A stretch of 64,000 nucleotides of DNA from Diploptera punctata (GCA_030220185.1 JASPKZ010003845.1:62001-126000); one strand, 5' to 3'; counted from the first letter of the stretch, positions 1 through 9,961 are shown. The notes: generated from the letters alone by a model not told the origin. A program made the numbers and translations.

Positions 1-39
1 AATGAACGATGACCAAAATGTATATGTCCATCTCTCCTT

Positions 40-95
40 CTCTCTCTCTCTTTCTTTATATAAATAAATAAATAAATAAATATATATATATATGT

Positions 96-140
<45 letters not shown>

Positions 141-156
141 TGTCTGTCTGTCTGTC
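40..156. repeat. Compound microsatellite (TC, AAAT, TA, TG, TCTG)
   Basis: Consecutive simple-repeat tracts: TC-rich, AAAT, TA, a long TG run and then TCTG. The array directly abuts the tRNA-like head of a SINE at about 155. Confidence 0.95.
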
Positions 157-296
157 GGCCGCGATGGACTAGTGGTTATGTTCCTTACATCAGGTCGCGA
201 GATTCCGCGGATCAAACATCGATGGTTGTTTTAGGATGGATAAATCTAAGAAGCAATCCTCTGGGAGGGACTTAATAAGTTGTAGGTTACGAATCT
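155..296 (+). mobile_element. tRNA-derived SINE (family S1), partial, plus strand
   Basis: The sequence begins with a tRNA-like 5' part containing GGACTAGTGGTTA, an A-box-like promoter element, and a degenerate B box. It matches the reverse complement of better copies at 5118-5312, 14978-15308 and 29762-30141. It ends in a GATAAT-type run that grades into the AAT array. The body is shorter than in the other copies. Confidence 0.7.
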
Positions 297-356
297 GAAG
301 ATAATAATGATAATAATAATAATAATAGTAATCATAATAACTATATTAATAATAAC

Positions 357-418
<62 letters not shown>
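297..418. repeat. (AAT)n microsatellite at a LINE 3' end
   Basis: About 120 bp of AAT repeats with a few interruptions. It lies directly against the 3' end of a minus-strand L2-like LINE beginning at 419, so it is probably the expanded tail of that insertion. Confidence 0.9.
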
Positions 419-420
<2 letters not shown>

Positions 421-585
421 CTTTATTTTAGCTGGCAGAGTTAAGGCCGTAAGGCCTTCTCTTCCACTGAACCAGCGAATAGTAAGATTATACAAAAATT
501 ACATACTTATTACAATTTTAGGATATTATTAAAACATAGACTAAACTAAAGACAATGCTGATGTGATCTAATACTAGCTAATACT
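419..585 (-). mobile_element. L2/CR1-like LINE 3' UTR fragment
   Basis: Read on the minus strand, this carries the 3'-terminal motif GGCCTTACGGCCTTAACTCT followed by an AATAAAG-like element and the AAT tail. The same terminal motif ends the plus-strand copies at 14893-14965 and 60146-60210. Only 3' untranslated sequence is present. Confidence 0.65.
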
Positions 586-695
586 AAAAAAAACATGGAA
601 TATAATATACCAAGGAACGTATTTTCAAAAAAAAACAGTGAAATCCGACCATAAGAAGTGGGAGCTTACCTGAAATCCAAAATTAGAAATTGATT
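586..695 (-). repeat. Interspersed repeat F, minus-strand fragment
   Basis: The reverse complement shares the segment around TTTGGATTTCAGGTAA and a following GTCGGATTTC motif with the longer plus-strand copy at 9962-10395. No coding capacity is seen. Confidence 0.55.
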
Positions 696-988
696 CTATA
701 GAGTTTCTTACGTCTAGAAAATAGCATTACTCTTATGGAGAAATTATTCCTAGTAAACGTGTCCTTTTAAATGAGATTGATTTATTACTTTATTCGTTTG
801 AAATAAATAATTTAGTTAAATAGTTTCACGTATAACTTTGCCAAGACGTTGGATGCCATATTTATGGAAACAAATACCATTATGGAACGTATAATTATCA
901 CCTACATAGGCCTATTTAATAAAGTTAGGAGGTGAACTCAATTACCAGAACAGCGGCTAGTGGATATACCATTAGACCACCTTCTTTC
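696..988. other. Unassigned A+T-rich stretch
   Basis: I see no gene, repeat family or structured element here. It separates repeat F from the 3' tail of a LINE A copy. Confidence 0.5.
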
Positions 989-1740
989 AACAAACTTACT
1001 TACTTACTTACTCACTGGCACTATCGAACCCGTAGGTTCATGGCCGCACGGACATAAGCTCTCCATACATCCCTATCCTGAGCTAATGCTTTCCAATCAT
1101 TCCCTGTATAATCTACTTCCCTCAAATCATAGTTAATGTTGTTCTCCCACCTCATTCTTGGTCTACCAACTGGGCGTTTTCCTTCTGGCTTTCCTACAAG
1201 AAGTTTCCATACACGTCTTTCATTCCCCATTCGCGCAACATGTCCTGCCCATCGCAGTCTACGGGACTTAACTGTTCTTATTATATCTGGCTTCCTATAA
1301 AGACCATGTAGTTCATTGTTATGTAGTCTTCTCCATTCACCTGTCTGTTCATCTCTCTTTGGTCCAAAAATTTTCCTAAGAACTTTATTCTCAAATACTC
1401 TTAATCTCCTTTCCTCCCTTAAAGTAAGAGTCCATGTTTCACACCCATATAATATAACTGGTAGAATAATAGTTTTATATATTTTCAGCTTAACGTTTTT
1501 TGAAAGGAGTTGGGACATCAAAAGTCTCTGCAATGCATAATAGCATGCATTTCCAGAATTGAGCCTATGTTTAATTTCTTTGTGCATCTCATTCCTATTT
1601 GTGATTATTGTTCCTAGGTATTTGAATTCAGCCAATTCCTCAAAATTTCCCTCATTTGTCATTAGCTGTCCATTTCCATTATATAATGTATTTCTACGTG
1701 TGACCATATATTTAGTTTTACTGATATTTACAAACTTAGA
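989..1740 (-). pseudogene. LINE family A (RTE-like) reverse transcriptase C-terminal part
   Basis: This is a 5'-truncated non-LTR retrotransposon. The open frame at 1021-1707 (228 codons) covers the region after the RT palm: FKYLGTIITN near residue 29, LKIYKTIILPVILYGCETW in the middle, and the C-terminal signature RLRWAGHVARMG near residue 150, followed by a GRPRMRWE segment. RTE-type elements of insects end this way. The element ends on the minus strand with GTGAGTAAGTAAGTAAG, a short tandem tail typical of RTE elements. The frame is intact over its visible length but lacks endonuclease and catalytic RT domains, so it cannot act alone. It is the best-preserved LINE A piece in the window and serves as the reference for the others. 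Confidence 0.85.
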
Positions 1741-2552
1741 GATAATTATATATCCACCTCTGCCACTCAGCCTGTGGCGTCAAGCGACAACATTGTTCCC
1801 ATAAGAGCAATACTATTTTCTAGACATGAAAAACCCTATAGCAACCGCTATGTTTGGTTCGTCGCAAGGTATATCATACAATTTAATTACCCCTTAATTT
1901 AGCAATGGATAAAAAAAGTGATGTCTGACTTTAAGAGAGGAGAGAAAAAAATGCGGGTATTGAGAACAAATTATTTAAGGTAGTCTATGGGACTAAAAAG
2001 AGACGGACAGACGAATAGAGGAAACTACACGATATAGAGCTTCATAGGCTAATATTTATGAGAAACCAGTTATACAATGTCGATATTCTAAAAAAAGTTC
2101 ATGTCTACAGAGAGAACCATTGAGTAGTAACATCAGTTTCAACAAATTTGGTAAAAGCAGTTCCTGAGGGGAAAAATTCGTAGAATTTAGAAGTTGAACA
2201 TCTCGCATATTACTATGGTGTGTTATCAACGCCGTTAAAGTTATTTTTCGAACTTGATATTTGAAATAATTCATTATACAAACTATATGTGTGAACCATA
2301 AACCTGTATGTATGTGTTTTTGTTTACTTTGCTGATTATGATGCATTAGTGGTGCAACTTGCCGTGAAGTTACAAATTTCCCATGAGTCTCTGTTCACCC
2401 CCGAGCAAGTGAAACAACTGATTTATGAAGACTGTCTCTTACTCATGACAGACCTGCGAACTAGCAATACTCAACCCTGCTTTAATAAATTATTCATTTT
2501 TTTTACCAAAATACTCAATTTTCTGCTTATTACGAATAAAATTAACAATAAC
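1741..2552. other. Unassigned region
   Basis: Short frames occur on both strands (minus near 2056-2346 and plus near 2349-2555), but they have no recognisable domain and are shorter than 100 codons. I cannot assign a gene or repeat family. Confidence 0.4.
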
Positions 2553-3285
2553 TAACCAACTAAGTATCTCACTGGCACTATTGAACAACTAGATTCATGG
2601 TCGCGCGGACGTAAGCTCCCCATACGTTAGTTATCCTGAGCTATCGTTTTCCAAGCGTCCCCTGTATAATCTACTTCCTACAAATCATGATTAATGTTAT
2701 TCTCTCACTTCATTCTTAGCCTGCCTACTGGCGGTTTCCTCCTGGCTTTCCTACAAGAAGTTTCTATACCCCTCTTTCAATCACCATTCGTGCCACATGT
2801 CCTGCCCATCGCAGTATACGAGACTTAATTGTTCTTATTATATCCGATTTCCTATAAAATCATGTAGCTCACTGTTATGTTGTCTTCTCCATTCGTCTGT
2901 CTGTTCATCTCTCTCTGGTCCAGAATTTTTCCTAGGAATTTTATTCTCAAATATTCGTGATATTTTGTCCTCCTTTAAATTAAGAGTTCATATTTGACAT
3001 CCTTATAATATAACTGGGAGAATAACATTTTAATATATTTTTAAGTTTAACGTTTTTTTAGAGAAGTTGGAACGACAAGAGTCCAAGTAATATATAATAA
3101 AATGCATTTCCAGAATCCAACCAATGTTTAATTTGTTTGTGCACCTCATTCCTGTTTGTAATTATTGTTCCTAGGTATTTGAATTCAGCCATTGCTTCAA
3201 AATTTCCCTCATTTGTCATTAACTGTCCATTTCCATTACACAATGCATTTTTTGTGTGTCCATAGGTTCTATATGTAGTTTTCTT
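2553..3285 (-). pseudogene. LINE family A, decayed minus-strand copy
   Basis: The segment lines up with the copy at 989-1740 over its whole length. Both have the CTCACTGGCACTAT 3' end, the W.GH..RM signature region and the FKYLGTIITNRNEVHK segment, visible in a 61-codon frame at 3058-3243. Stops and indels break it throughout. Beyond 3243 it continues into the upstream RT region. Confidence 0.75.
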
Positions 3286-3327
3286 GTGTTTATATCCAGT
3301 GCCAATTTCTTAGTCCTTGAATAATGG

Positions 3328-3500
3328 GGACTTCATACGATCTGATCCCTCTACCTGACATTACGCCGGACAGGAGAACAGGGTTTACTTAATTGAATAT
3401 CGCCATGTAAAATTAAATAACGTAACGAAACTCGAGAGTGGGACCTGCTTGTCGCACCAACACAAACAGTTGAAATTAAATGAAACGAAATGTAAGATAT
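3328..3500. repeat. Interspersed repeat R1, copy 1
   Basis: This matches 32905-33090: both have ACCTGNCATTACGCCG, then GGGTTTACTT, then CTTGTCGCACCANCACAAAC, then a GAAATGAAANGAAA run. It probably derives from the 3' half of a SINE-like unit. No coding sequence is seen. Confidence 0.55.
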
Positions 3501-3509
3501 TAATACGGG

Positions 3510-3800
3510 GAAGTGTGGAATTAGGTTTTTGGCAGTGAAAAATTATCTCCGAGATATACCTTTCCTGACTCCTATTCTTCCACAACGAAACCTTTCTGCA
3601 GGGAGAGAATTCAGGTCACAGGGAACCGCTGGAACTTCCGTATTTGACATAAATAAAGCGGTGGAATTAGACGCTCGCCTCTCACCGCTGGGTTCTCGAA
3701 TTAGCGTTTCCGTCACTCCGTACAGGTTTTGTTGTGGACGCAATGGAGTCTGGGCACTTTTTTCTCGGGGTTACTCCAGTTTTCTATTAGAAATATTTCT
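3510..3800. mobile_element. Head-to-head SINE S4 composite, copy 1
   Basis: The left half reads as a minus-strand SINE S4 (CAACGAAACC, CCGAGACT-like region), and the right half (3655-3800) as a plus-strand S4 head (CGCTCGCCTCTCACCGCTGG). The same head-to-head arrangement with the same junction recurs at 41510-41780, so the two halves probably moved as one unit. Confidence 0.55.
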
Positions 3801-3805
3801 ACAAT

Positions 3806-3975
3806 AACATAACAGCCCATTGTTGAGCCTTAGTTTCACCTTTGTTAGAAGTTACTACATCAAGTTAATTTATTTAAGCTTATTTGCTCACAGATGTCAT
3901 AAATGGTTTACGGTTCACATACCGACCCAATGAGACCTCTAGCAGGCAACTAAGGTTACTGTAGATGATGAGCTT
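3806..3975 (-). mobile_element. 3' part of SINE S1 (segment G), minus strand
   Basis: The CATACCGACCCAATGAGAC motif and the following CAACTAAGGT match 14978-15112 and 29762-29945. In both of those copies the segment continues directly into a tRNA-headed S1 unit. This copy retains only the 3' segment. Confidence 0.5.
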
Positions 3976-3999
3976 AGAGGCCACTTTAAATAGAATAGA

Positions 4000-4200
4000 A
4001 ACATATTTTATAGCCTGGTGGAGTTAAGGCCATGTTGCCTTCTCTTACACTTACCAGGACAAACATATGTTACATTTAAATACAACAAAAAAATAGTACG
4101 TACTAAACAATTAATTATCTGGTCAAACTGAACAATAATGAAATTAATGTCTATTAATACAATTAAAATTAAACTAATAGAGTAATGTATACTCAAAGGA
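4000..4200 (-). mobile_element. L2/CR1-like LINE 3' UTR, minus strand
   Basis: The minus strand shows the terminal GGCCTTAACTCCACCAGGC-type motif just before its end at about 4007. It is the likely 3' UTR of the coding fragment at 4752-5117, separated from it by a microsatellite and a SINE insertion. Confidence 0.55.
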
Positions 4201-4215
4201 ATAACAGCTCAAATC

Positions 4216-4217
<2 letters not shown>

Positions 4218-4287
<70 letters not shown>
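4218..4287. repeat. (TA)n(GA)n microsatellite
   Basis: An uninterrupted TA run is followed by a GA run. The translated frame crossing it is an artefact of the repeat. Confidence 0.95.
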
Positions 4288-4289
<2 letters not shown>

Positions 4290-4364
4290 AAAGAAAAAAT
4301 AATGCAAAGGAAGTAATAAACTGTAATGAATTAATCTACGGCTTATATATAAGACATTAGGTAA

Positions 4365-4664
4365 CGGTAAAGCAGTCCCGCTACAGGCCTCAGGAGGCCC
4401 TTGGGGTAGTAGGAGGTTAAGGCTCCCACTTTTTCTAGATAACGGCACTTGATGTCAGCCGGGTTGTCAGCCCTGCGTGACGGCCGCATTTACCCCAGAA
4501 CAAGCGTCTGGTACTCATTTCCGTTAGAGGCTGAGTCGATCCCAGGGTCATAGTGCCTCCGGAAGGTTTGGGTCAGTTTAAAAATCCTGACCCCACTGGG
4601 ACTTGAACCCTCGACCTTCCGGCTTGTAGTGCAGTACCTTAACCATTACGCTACGGCGTGCCCC
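4365..4664 (-). mobile_element. tRNA-derived SINE (family S5), complete, 13 bp TSD
   Basis: On the minus strand the element starts with a tRNA-like region: A box in GCGTAATGGTTAAGG and B box in GGGTTCAAGTCCC. A non-tRNA body of about 220 bp follows. It is bounded by the perfect direct repeat AGACATTAGGTAA at 4352-4364 and 4665-4677, the hallmark of LINE-mediated insertion. It interrupts an older minus-strand L2-like LINE. A fragment of the same family lies at 29508-29700. Confidence 0.85.
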
Positions 4665-4751
4665 AGACATTAGGTAAATATATTGAAAAATCTTAATACC
4701 ATTTTTATTAAATAATGAAAAAAAAAAAGGTTGATAGTTAAAAAAGTAATA

Positions 4752-5117
4752 TTAGTGAGATGTTTCTGTCAATTTTATTTTCAATTTGTTTCTGAAAGAT
4801 GGTAAAGTTTGGCAGTCTCTGACATAGGGTGGAAGAGAATTCCATGATCTAGCAAGAGGAACTGTAAAAACTTTCGAGTAATAGATAGTGTGATTAGGCG
4901 GGATGTAAAGGACAGTGTGCTGATGGGATCGGGTAAAACACAAATTCACAATCTTAATAAAATAATCCCAAAATAAATATAATCGCATCCAAAAATATAC
5001 CCCATATAATTTATGTGTATCAGAGAGTCTAGTGAAGCGGTGTGATAAATAATAAGGTAATGATGTGTGCAATATTTTATAGAGAAGATATAGGGAATGG
5101 ATGGTTCTACGATCTTG
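4752..5117 (-). pseudogene. L2/CR1-like LINE reverse transcriptase, C-terminal remnant
   Basis: A 106-codon minus frame ends with the segment LARSWNSLPPYVRDC followed by a short basic tail. This is the characteristic C-terminus of L2/CR1/Rex1-type RT proteins (hydrophobic-RSWNSLP, then a short 'F..KLK' helix). Related ends are present at 14251-14517 (SARSWNFLPEDIRGC) and near 59790-59880. Neither the RT catalytic core nor the endonuclease is present. Downstream on its strand lie a SINE insertion, a microsatellite and the probable 3' UTR. Confidence 0.65.
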
Positions 5118-5312
5118 TAGACTTTATTCAGGCTTAAGGATCTTTTACGAGCCTGAAAATGTTCAGACTCGCGACCCATGGCTTAAAGTCCCTCCCTGAG
5201 GACTTGCTCATTGGATTTTCCAACTAAAAAATCCACCGACCCCGGCCGGTTTTGAACCCGCGACCCTCGGGACTAGAGGCAAGGAACTTAACCACTAGTC
5301 CACTGCGGCCGT
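5118..5312 (-). mobile_element. tRNA-derived SINE (family S1), minus strand
   Basis: The reverse complement begins GACGGCCGCAGTGGACTAGT (A box) and has GGGTCGCGGGTTCAAAACCG (B box), then a body ending CCTGAATAAAG. It is about 195 bp and lacks the extra 3' segment G present in two other copies. Confidence 0.8.
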
Positions 5313-5321
5313 CTCCAGGTT

Positions 5322-5512
5322 TCCCATTCAACAAATTTAATTCCATCATTTCTCCACACTCATCTCATTATTCTCGTTTTATTTCATTTCACTTACCCTT
5401 GTGATAGGGTAGTCGGCTGGTATCCTTGTTATTCACAAACTTTCAATGTAAGGGCCTTCATCGCATCACATCCCTCGACCTGACCCTGAACCAGATACTA
5501 GTTGATGGGATT
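5322..5512 (+). mobile_element. SINE family S4, 3' half
   Basis: The sequence aligns with the 3' body of the S4 copy at 31993-32330 (TTATTCACANNNTTTCAATGTAAGG followed by a CATCNCATC run). The tRNA head is missing. Confidence 0.55.
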
Positions 5513-5531
5513 TTTTTATGAGATTGAGTAT

Positions 5532-5876
5532 ATACCAGTTATCGTATATGGAGCAGAAACTATGGCTGATACAACAAAACTAAACAAAGGAAAACTTTTT
5601 GATGAGATACACAAGACAGAAATTAGGGACAAATGTCATATTCAAGACATAACCAAATTTATTATAGATAGACGAAAATATTGGAAAGGTCATATAGAAA
5701 GAATGGAAGACAACCGACCGCAAAAAGAGTAAAGAAGATAGACCAATGGACGGGAGAAGAAGAATAGGAAGAGATGGATAGACAGCGAATGCACATCCAA
5801 TGCATCTTCCTCAGAGGAGTGATTTTGGAAATAAAGAGGATGAAAATCCTACAAATTATAAGAAGAAGAAGAAGAC
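5532..5876 (+). pseudogene. LINE family B 3' fragment with 12 bp TSD
   Basis: A short plus-strand piece of an RTE-like LINE: PVIVYGAETM near the start and RKYWKGHIERMEDNR (the W.GH..RM signature) near its end, then a GAAGAAGAAGAAGA tail. It is flanked by the perfect direct repeat GAGATTGAGTAT at 5520-5531 and 5877-5888. It is heavily 5'-truncated and its frame closes after 76 codons. The clean TSD shows one LINE-mediated insertion event. Confidence 0.85.
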
Positions 5877-5888
5877 GAGATTGAGTAT

Positions 5889-6262
5889 GACTCACTGTCT
5901 CTTTATTTAAATTCTCTTGTACTTGGTGTCTAAAAGTTAGACACCTTGTATACACTGCTATAAAACCTTTAGTGTTTTCCTACCCCTTAACGATTACTTG
6001 TCTTGTATCAATTTACTTCCTTGTTGTTTTACTTTCTTTTAGGTTTTTTAAATGTTCCATTCAACAAAGAGTGCGCGGGAAATAACTTTTTTTACAGTCA
6101 TTACGCTAATGGTAGTGATTTTTTATCATGCTTGCAACCATTTTCGAAAATATTCTTTTTCTGTCCTTTTGTTCACTATGTTGAAAAGCAAACTATATAA
6201 AAACGTTTTAATGGTATTGCTGATGCTAACAATTTAGTTAAGAAGGGAAGTATTTAATGTAA
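5889..6262. other. Unassigned region
   Basis: Two overlapping short plus frames (6003-6237) are hydrophobic but match nothing I recognise. I regard them as chance. Confidence 0.4.
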
Positions 6263-6584
6263 GTATCCTCAACTCGTACCGAATTCAAGTTCGGATAGAG
6301 GAATGAGATGAAGCGCCTATATAGAGGACTGTGAAAGACAAAGGGTGCTAGCCGACCACGGCAGACCCACCGGCACAAGGACGGATACACGAAATGAATT
6401 GAAGTGGATGAGATGAATATGGTGATATAGTGGAATGAGATTTGTGGCAGGGGAAAACTGGAGAAATCCCAAGAAAAACCATCCCAAGCTTCACTATGAA
6501 TCCCACATGGAGTGACCGAGACTCGATCTCGAATTCCCAGCGCTCACAGGCGAGCTTCTAACCGCTTGCGTCACGGAGCCGCCA
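6263..6584 (-). mobile_element. tRNA-derived SINE (family S4), near full length
   Basis: The minus strand starts TGGCGGCTCCGTGACGCAAG with an A box in GCAAGCGGTTAGAAG and a B box in GGAATTCGAGATCGAGTC, followed by a body of about 240 bp. It abuts a GAT/AAT microsatellite at 6585. Related pieces occur at 9638-9820, 31993-32330 and in the composites at 3510-3800 and 41510-41780. Confidence 0.75.
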
Positions 6585-6655
6585 ATAATGATGATGATGA
6601 TGATGATAATAATAATAATAATAATAATATAAATAATAATAATAATAATAGTAAA
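6585..6655. repeat. (GAT)n(AAT)n microsatellite
   Basis: A trinucleotide array lies between a SINE head and the 3' end of a minus-strand LINE A copy. Confidence 0.9.
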
Positions 6656-7539
6656 CTAAATCATTGACACTATAGAACTGTAGGTTTATGGCCGCGTGGA
6701 CATAACCTCTCCATATATCTTTATCCAGAACTAATGTTTTCCAATCATCTCCTGTGTAATCCACTTCCTTCAAATCATGGTTAATGTTATTTTTCCACTC
6801 CATTCTTTGCCTGCCTAATGGTCTCTGTCCCCCTGGTTTTCCTACAGAGTTTCTATTCTCCTATTTCATTCCCCATTCGTGCAAAATGTCCTGCCCTTCG
6901 CAGTCTACTTAATTGTTATTAGTTCTGGTTTCCCGTAAAAATCGTGTAGTTCACTGTTATCAAGCATTCTCCATTAGCCTATCTGTTCATCTCTCTGAGA
7001 TCCAAACTTTTCCTAAGAATTTTTTTCTCAATTATTACACTAATCTTTTCTCCTCCCTTAGTGTAAGAGTCAATTTTTTGCTTCCTTATTATTGGAAGAA
7101 TAAACATTTTTATGTATATATAGGCCTATATATATATATATTCATTTTGATGTTTTAAGACAAGTTGGGATAACGAGAGTCCCATAATACACAATAACAG
7201 TAATTTCCATTGTGCCTAAGTTTAATTTCTTTGTGCACTTCATTTATGTTTGTAATTATTGTTATTAGGTATTTGAATTCAGTCACTGCTCAAAATTTTC
7301 CCTCACTTGTCTTTAACGTCCATTTCCATTATATTTACATCTATATATGTGACGTTACGATATATTTCCTTGTATGGATGTTCACTTCCAGTCCCAATTC
7401 CTTAATGTTACTCAGGGGAGTGTGCATATTAGCCTTTACGATCTCCTCGCTATCGCTTAGTAATACTACATCATCAGCATAAACTAACAGCTTATTAATA
7501 CCATTGAGTTGTGGACCTTCTTCATCCAGTAAAGATTTT
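6656..7539 (-). pseudogene. LINE family A, decayed, 3' part of a split copy
   Basis: This minus-strand LINE A copy runs from the 3' end (TCATTGACACTATAGAACTG) through the W.GH..RM region and up into the RT palm region. A frame at 7341-7580 contains LLVYADDVVLLSDSEEI, the YADD catalytic box of reverse transcriptase. The copy is cut at 7539 by a nested LINE B insertion and resumes at 8187. Several indels break its frame. Confidence 0.8.
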
Positions 7540-7551
7540 ATGGAATGTTCT

Positions 7552-8186
7552 TCTTCTTCTTCACTTCCTGGTTTAGGCAAGAGTTGCCTGTTCCGTCTTC
7601 ACTAATAGATCTAAGACCATCTCTTCCGAGGACGTCCGACATCTCTTCTTCCTCTTGGAAAATAATGGAAGATTTTATTTGGTAATCTACTTTCTTCCAT
7701 TCTTTCTACATGTTCTTTCCACTGTATCTTGTTGTTAAATATCTTTTCTTTTATGGAGAAGATCTGCAGTTCTTCACGGATATCTTCGTTTCTTATCTGG
7801 TCCATTCTAGTGCAGCCTTTTACTCTTCTTAAAAATTTCATTTCGGCTGCTTGGATTTTATTTTCCATTGTGAAGAATACGAGTAATATGTTTTCCTCTG
7901 ATCGCGGTACCAACGCTATGCAGAGTAGACCATTGGTGGGGCTGCCACCTCGAAGCTTTAGGTCCAGCTTCTGGATGTACTAACCCCATCTAGAGGGTTG
8001 CCACTTCCGCCAGATCCGCCGTGATGAAGGACTCCTTCTGCGCCGAATCTGCCGTTGAGGCCTTCGCCGTAACCCTGGCTAGGGGCCCTTACAGAGTACT
8101 ATCAGTCGGAGCCAACTGAACCCTGTTTTTTTACGAGGTTGTTACTCCTCCCCCTCCTCCTTTCTCTTCCGGGCTTGGGACCGGCC
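7552..8186 (-). mobile_element. Nested LINE B/family I insertion with 12 bp TSD
   Basis: It is bounded by the perfect repeat ATGGAATGTTCT at 7540-7551 and 8187-8198. Its left edge is a TTC run (a GAA tail on the minus strand). The first ~360 bp encode, on the minus strand, a LINE B C-terminus: AAEMKFLRRVKGCTRMDQIR, then a GRRDVGRPRKRW motif (frame 7611-7913). The rest (about 7914-8186) is different sequence shared with a unit at 57532-57770. Either one chimeric LINE inserted or the LINE carries this as its upstream region. Confidence 0.8.
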
Positions 8187-8345
8187 ATGGAATGTTCTAG
8201 TACAAAATTTAATATAGAAGAGATATTGCATCACCTTGCTTTAACCCATTGTGGATTTCAAAAGTATCCGAAAGCTTTTTGTCTACGTGCACCCTACTCT
8301 TTTTGCCCTTTAGATACATTCGAATAAATCTAACTAGCTTTTAAG
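8187..8345 (-). pseudogene. LINE family A, 5' part of the split copy
   Basis: This continues the copy at 6656-7539 after the insertion; its alignment with 26797-26834 plus 27327-27440 supports continuity. It covers RT sequence upstream of the YADD box. Confidence 0.7.
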
Positions 8346-9000
8346 GAATACAAAACTCAATAAGGATATTAAATAACATTGATGATGATGATGATGATAA
8401 TAATTCATTACCAATAAGTGAGTCACTTTACCATGTATGTCTGCTAAAGTATGCTGTCTATTAGAAAAGTTTGGTAACCCCTGCAGTAGAGGATATATTT
8501 GTTACGCCTGTTGTGCTAAAACCGTAAACGAGTTACTAAAATGTTCTGGTAGGCGTATAGTACGTGCTTAAAATTGTATTTAATTCAGTTTTAGAAAACG
8601 CTTGGGAGGGTTGTTTGAATGTGTACAGTGTATTCATATCGACCAGTAGTACAACGCCTCCTAGACTCGCTGTGGGAAACCACTCAGCCCGTGTGTCTGT
8701 CCGCAATTGCGAAAATTTCTGATGAAATTTTAAACCAACCGTCATAACATGATCATTCAAATGTTCAAATCTACATTACAGGGTGACTAAAAATAAATCA
8801 GCTCTTCATTACCTACAGTGTGGCATATGACAAATGATACAAACATTTTCTTTGTCTAATTTCGATACTGTAGTGCGGAAATGTGGCCTGGCTCATTTGA
8901 ATTGGTACAATTATGAAAACTGTTATTATAAGTTGCATAATTTAAATTTTTTTTATAAAAATGTTTATATTCTTCATCATATTACTTACTAGAAATATAC
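8346..9000. other. Unassigned region with a short GAT array
   Basis: A GATGATGATGATGAT tract lies near 8380. The remainder has no recognisable repeat or gene; the minus frame at 8536-8760 has no identifiable domain. Confidence 0.4.
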
Positions 9001-9006
9001 TTAGGA

Positions 9007-9512
9007 ATGATGAAAATGAACAGTTTATTAAAAAATGAGGGAAATTTTGAAGAAGTGGCTGAATTCAAATACCCGATTCCGATTGAGGGTCTTTCCACTT
9101 TTCAGCGGTTGCCCTTTTACCAGCCGGCTGCTGGCCCTTCACATCCACATGTGTCAATCACAGAGGTAGATGATCAACAGCCAGTGTAGGGGTGACATGT
9201 GGTTAGCATGTCGAGTCCCCCAGCCGTTATAGCTGGTTCCTCAACCTGGAGCCGCTACTTATTGGTAGCTACCCAATTGCCTCACGATGCTGGGTGGGCA
9301 CCGGTCCCATACTGGCCGAAATACCATGAGAAAATTTCTTCCCCCATGGAGACTCAAACCAGCGCAAGTCCCGTAGCTCTGCGCCAAGGCTTCCTACCTT
9401 AACCGCTCGGCTACGGCGCGGGACTTCAAATACCCAAGAACAATAATTACAAACAGCAATAAAGTTAAAAAAGAAATACAGGCTCAACTCCGGAAACGCA
9501 TGCTAATATGGA
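9007..9512 (+). pseudogene. LINE family A fragment, plus strand, split by a SINE
   Basis: NEGNFEEVAEFKY at 9030-9073 is followed, after the SINE at 9075-9424, by PRTIITN-like sequence and KEIQAQLRKR at about 9436-9512. Removing the SINE and one TSD restores alignment to the reference LINE A region around FKYLGTIITN. Only about 150 bp of LINE sequence are present. Confidence 0.75.
9075..9424 (-). mobile_element. tRNA-derived SINE (family S3) with 11 bp TSD
   Basis: The minus strand begins GTCCCGCGCCGTAGCCGAGC with an A-box-like GCCGAGCGGTTAAGG and a B box in CTGGTTTGAGTCTCC, then about 260 bp of body. It is flanked by TTCAAATACCC at 9064-9074 and 9425-9435. It sits inside a LINE A fragment. 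A second copy with its own TSD is at 55851-56177. Confidence 0.85.
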
Positions 9513-9590
9513 TTCACTAAATAATAAACTCACTCATTGACATTATCGAAACCGTAGGATCATAAGCTCTCCATAAATATTTACAGGTAT
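9513..9590 (-). mobile_element. LINE family A 3' end, minus strand
   Basis: The segment CTCATTGACATTATCGAAAC plus the following GTAGGATCATAAGCTCTCC is the 3' end of LINE A in opposite orientation to the neighbouring fragment at 9007-9512. Confidence 0.6.
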
Positions 9591-9637
9591 TTTTTTTTTG
9601 CAAGGAAAATATAATGAATCAAGTTCACTTTTATTTA

Positions 9638-9820
9638 ATATCCTCAACTCGTGTTCAACTCAGGGTCGGGCGATGGAACGAGATGAAATGAAATTCCGAG
9701 AAAAACCTGACCAAGCTCCGTTTCGTCCACCACGAAACCCTTATGCAGCGACCGAGACTCGATCTCGAGATCCTAGCGGTGAGAGGAGTGCGTCTGATGG
9801 ACATCCCTACGTAGCCGCCA
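9638..9820 (-). mobile_element. SINE family S4, internally shortened
   Basis: It begins (right end) with TGGCGGCTACGTAGG and has GGATCTCGAGATCGAGTCTC as B-box region. It ends with GAGTTGAGGATA, as in the copy at 6263-6584, but about 140 bp of body are missing. Confidence 0.65.
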
Positions 9821-9961
9821 GTTCAATTTTATCCTGAATTCAAATATGCAATCAGAATTCTTCTGTTAGGCATAGTAATTTGTAACTATTATTTCTGTGT
9901 AATATACTTCTGTATATTAGACTTTCTTGATTGTAATTTTTGTAAATTACAATTTTATTCA

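Noticed and set aside
7210..7482. Plus-strand frames over LINE A copies (also at 1316-1804 and 17810-18160)
   Set aside because: Antisense shadows of minus-strand LINE code; they recur only because the LINE is repeated.
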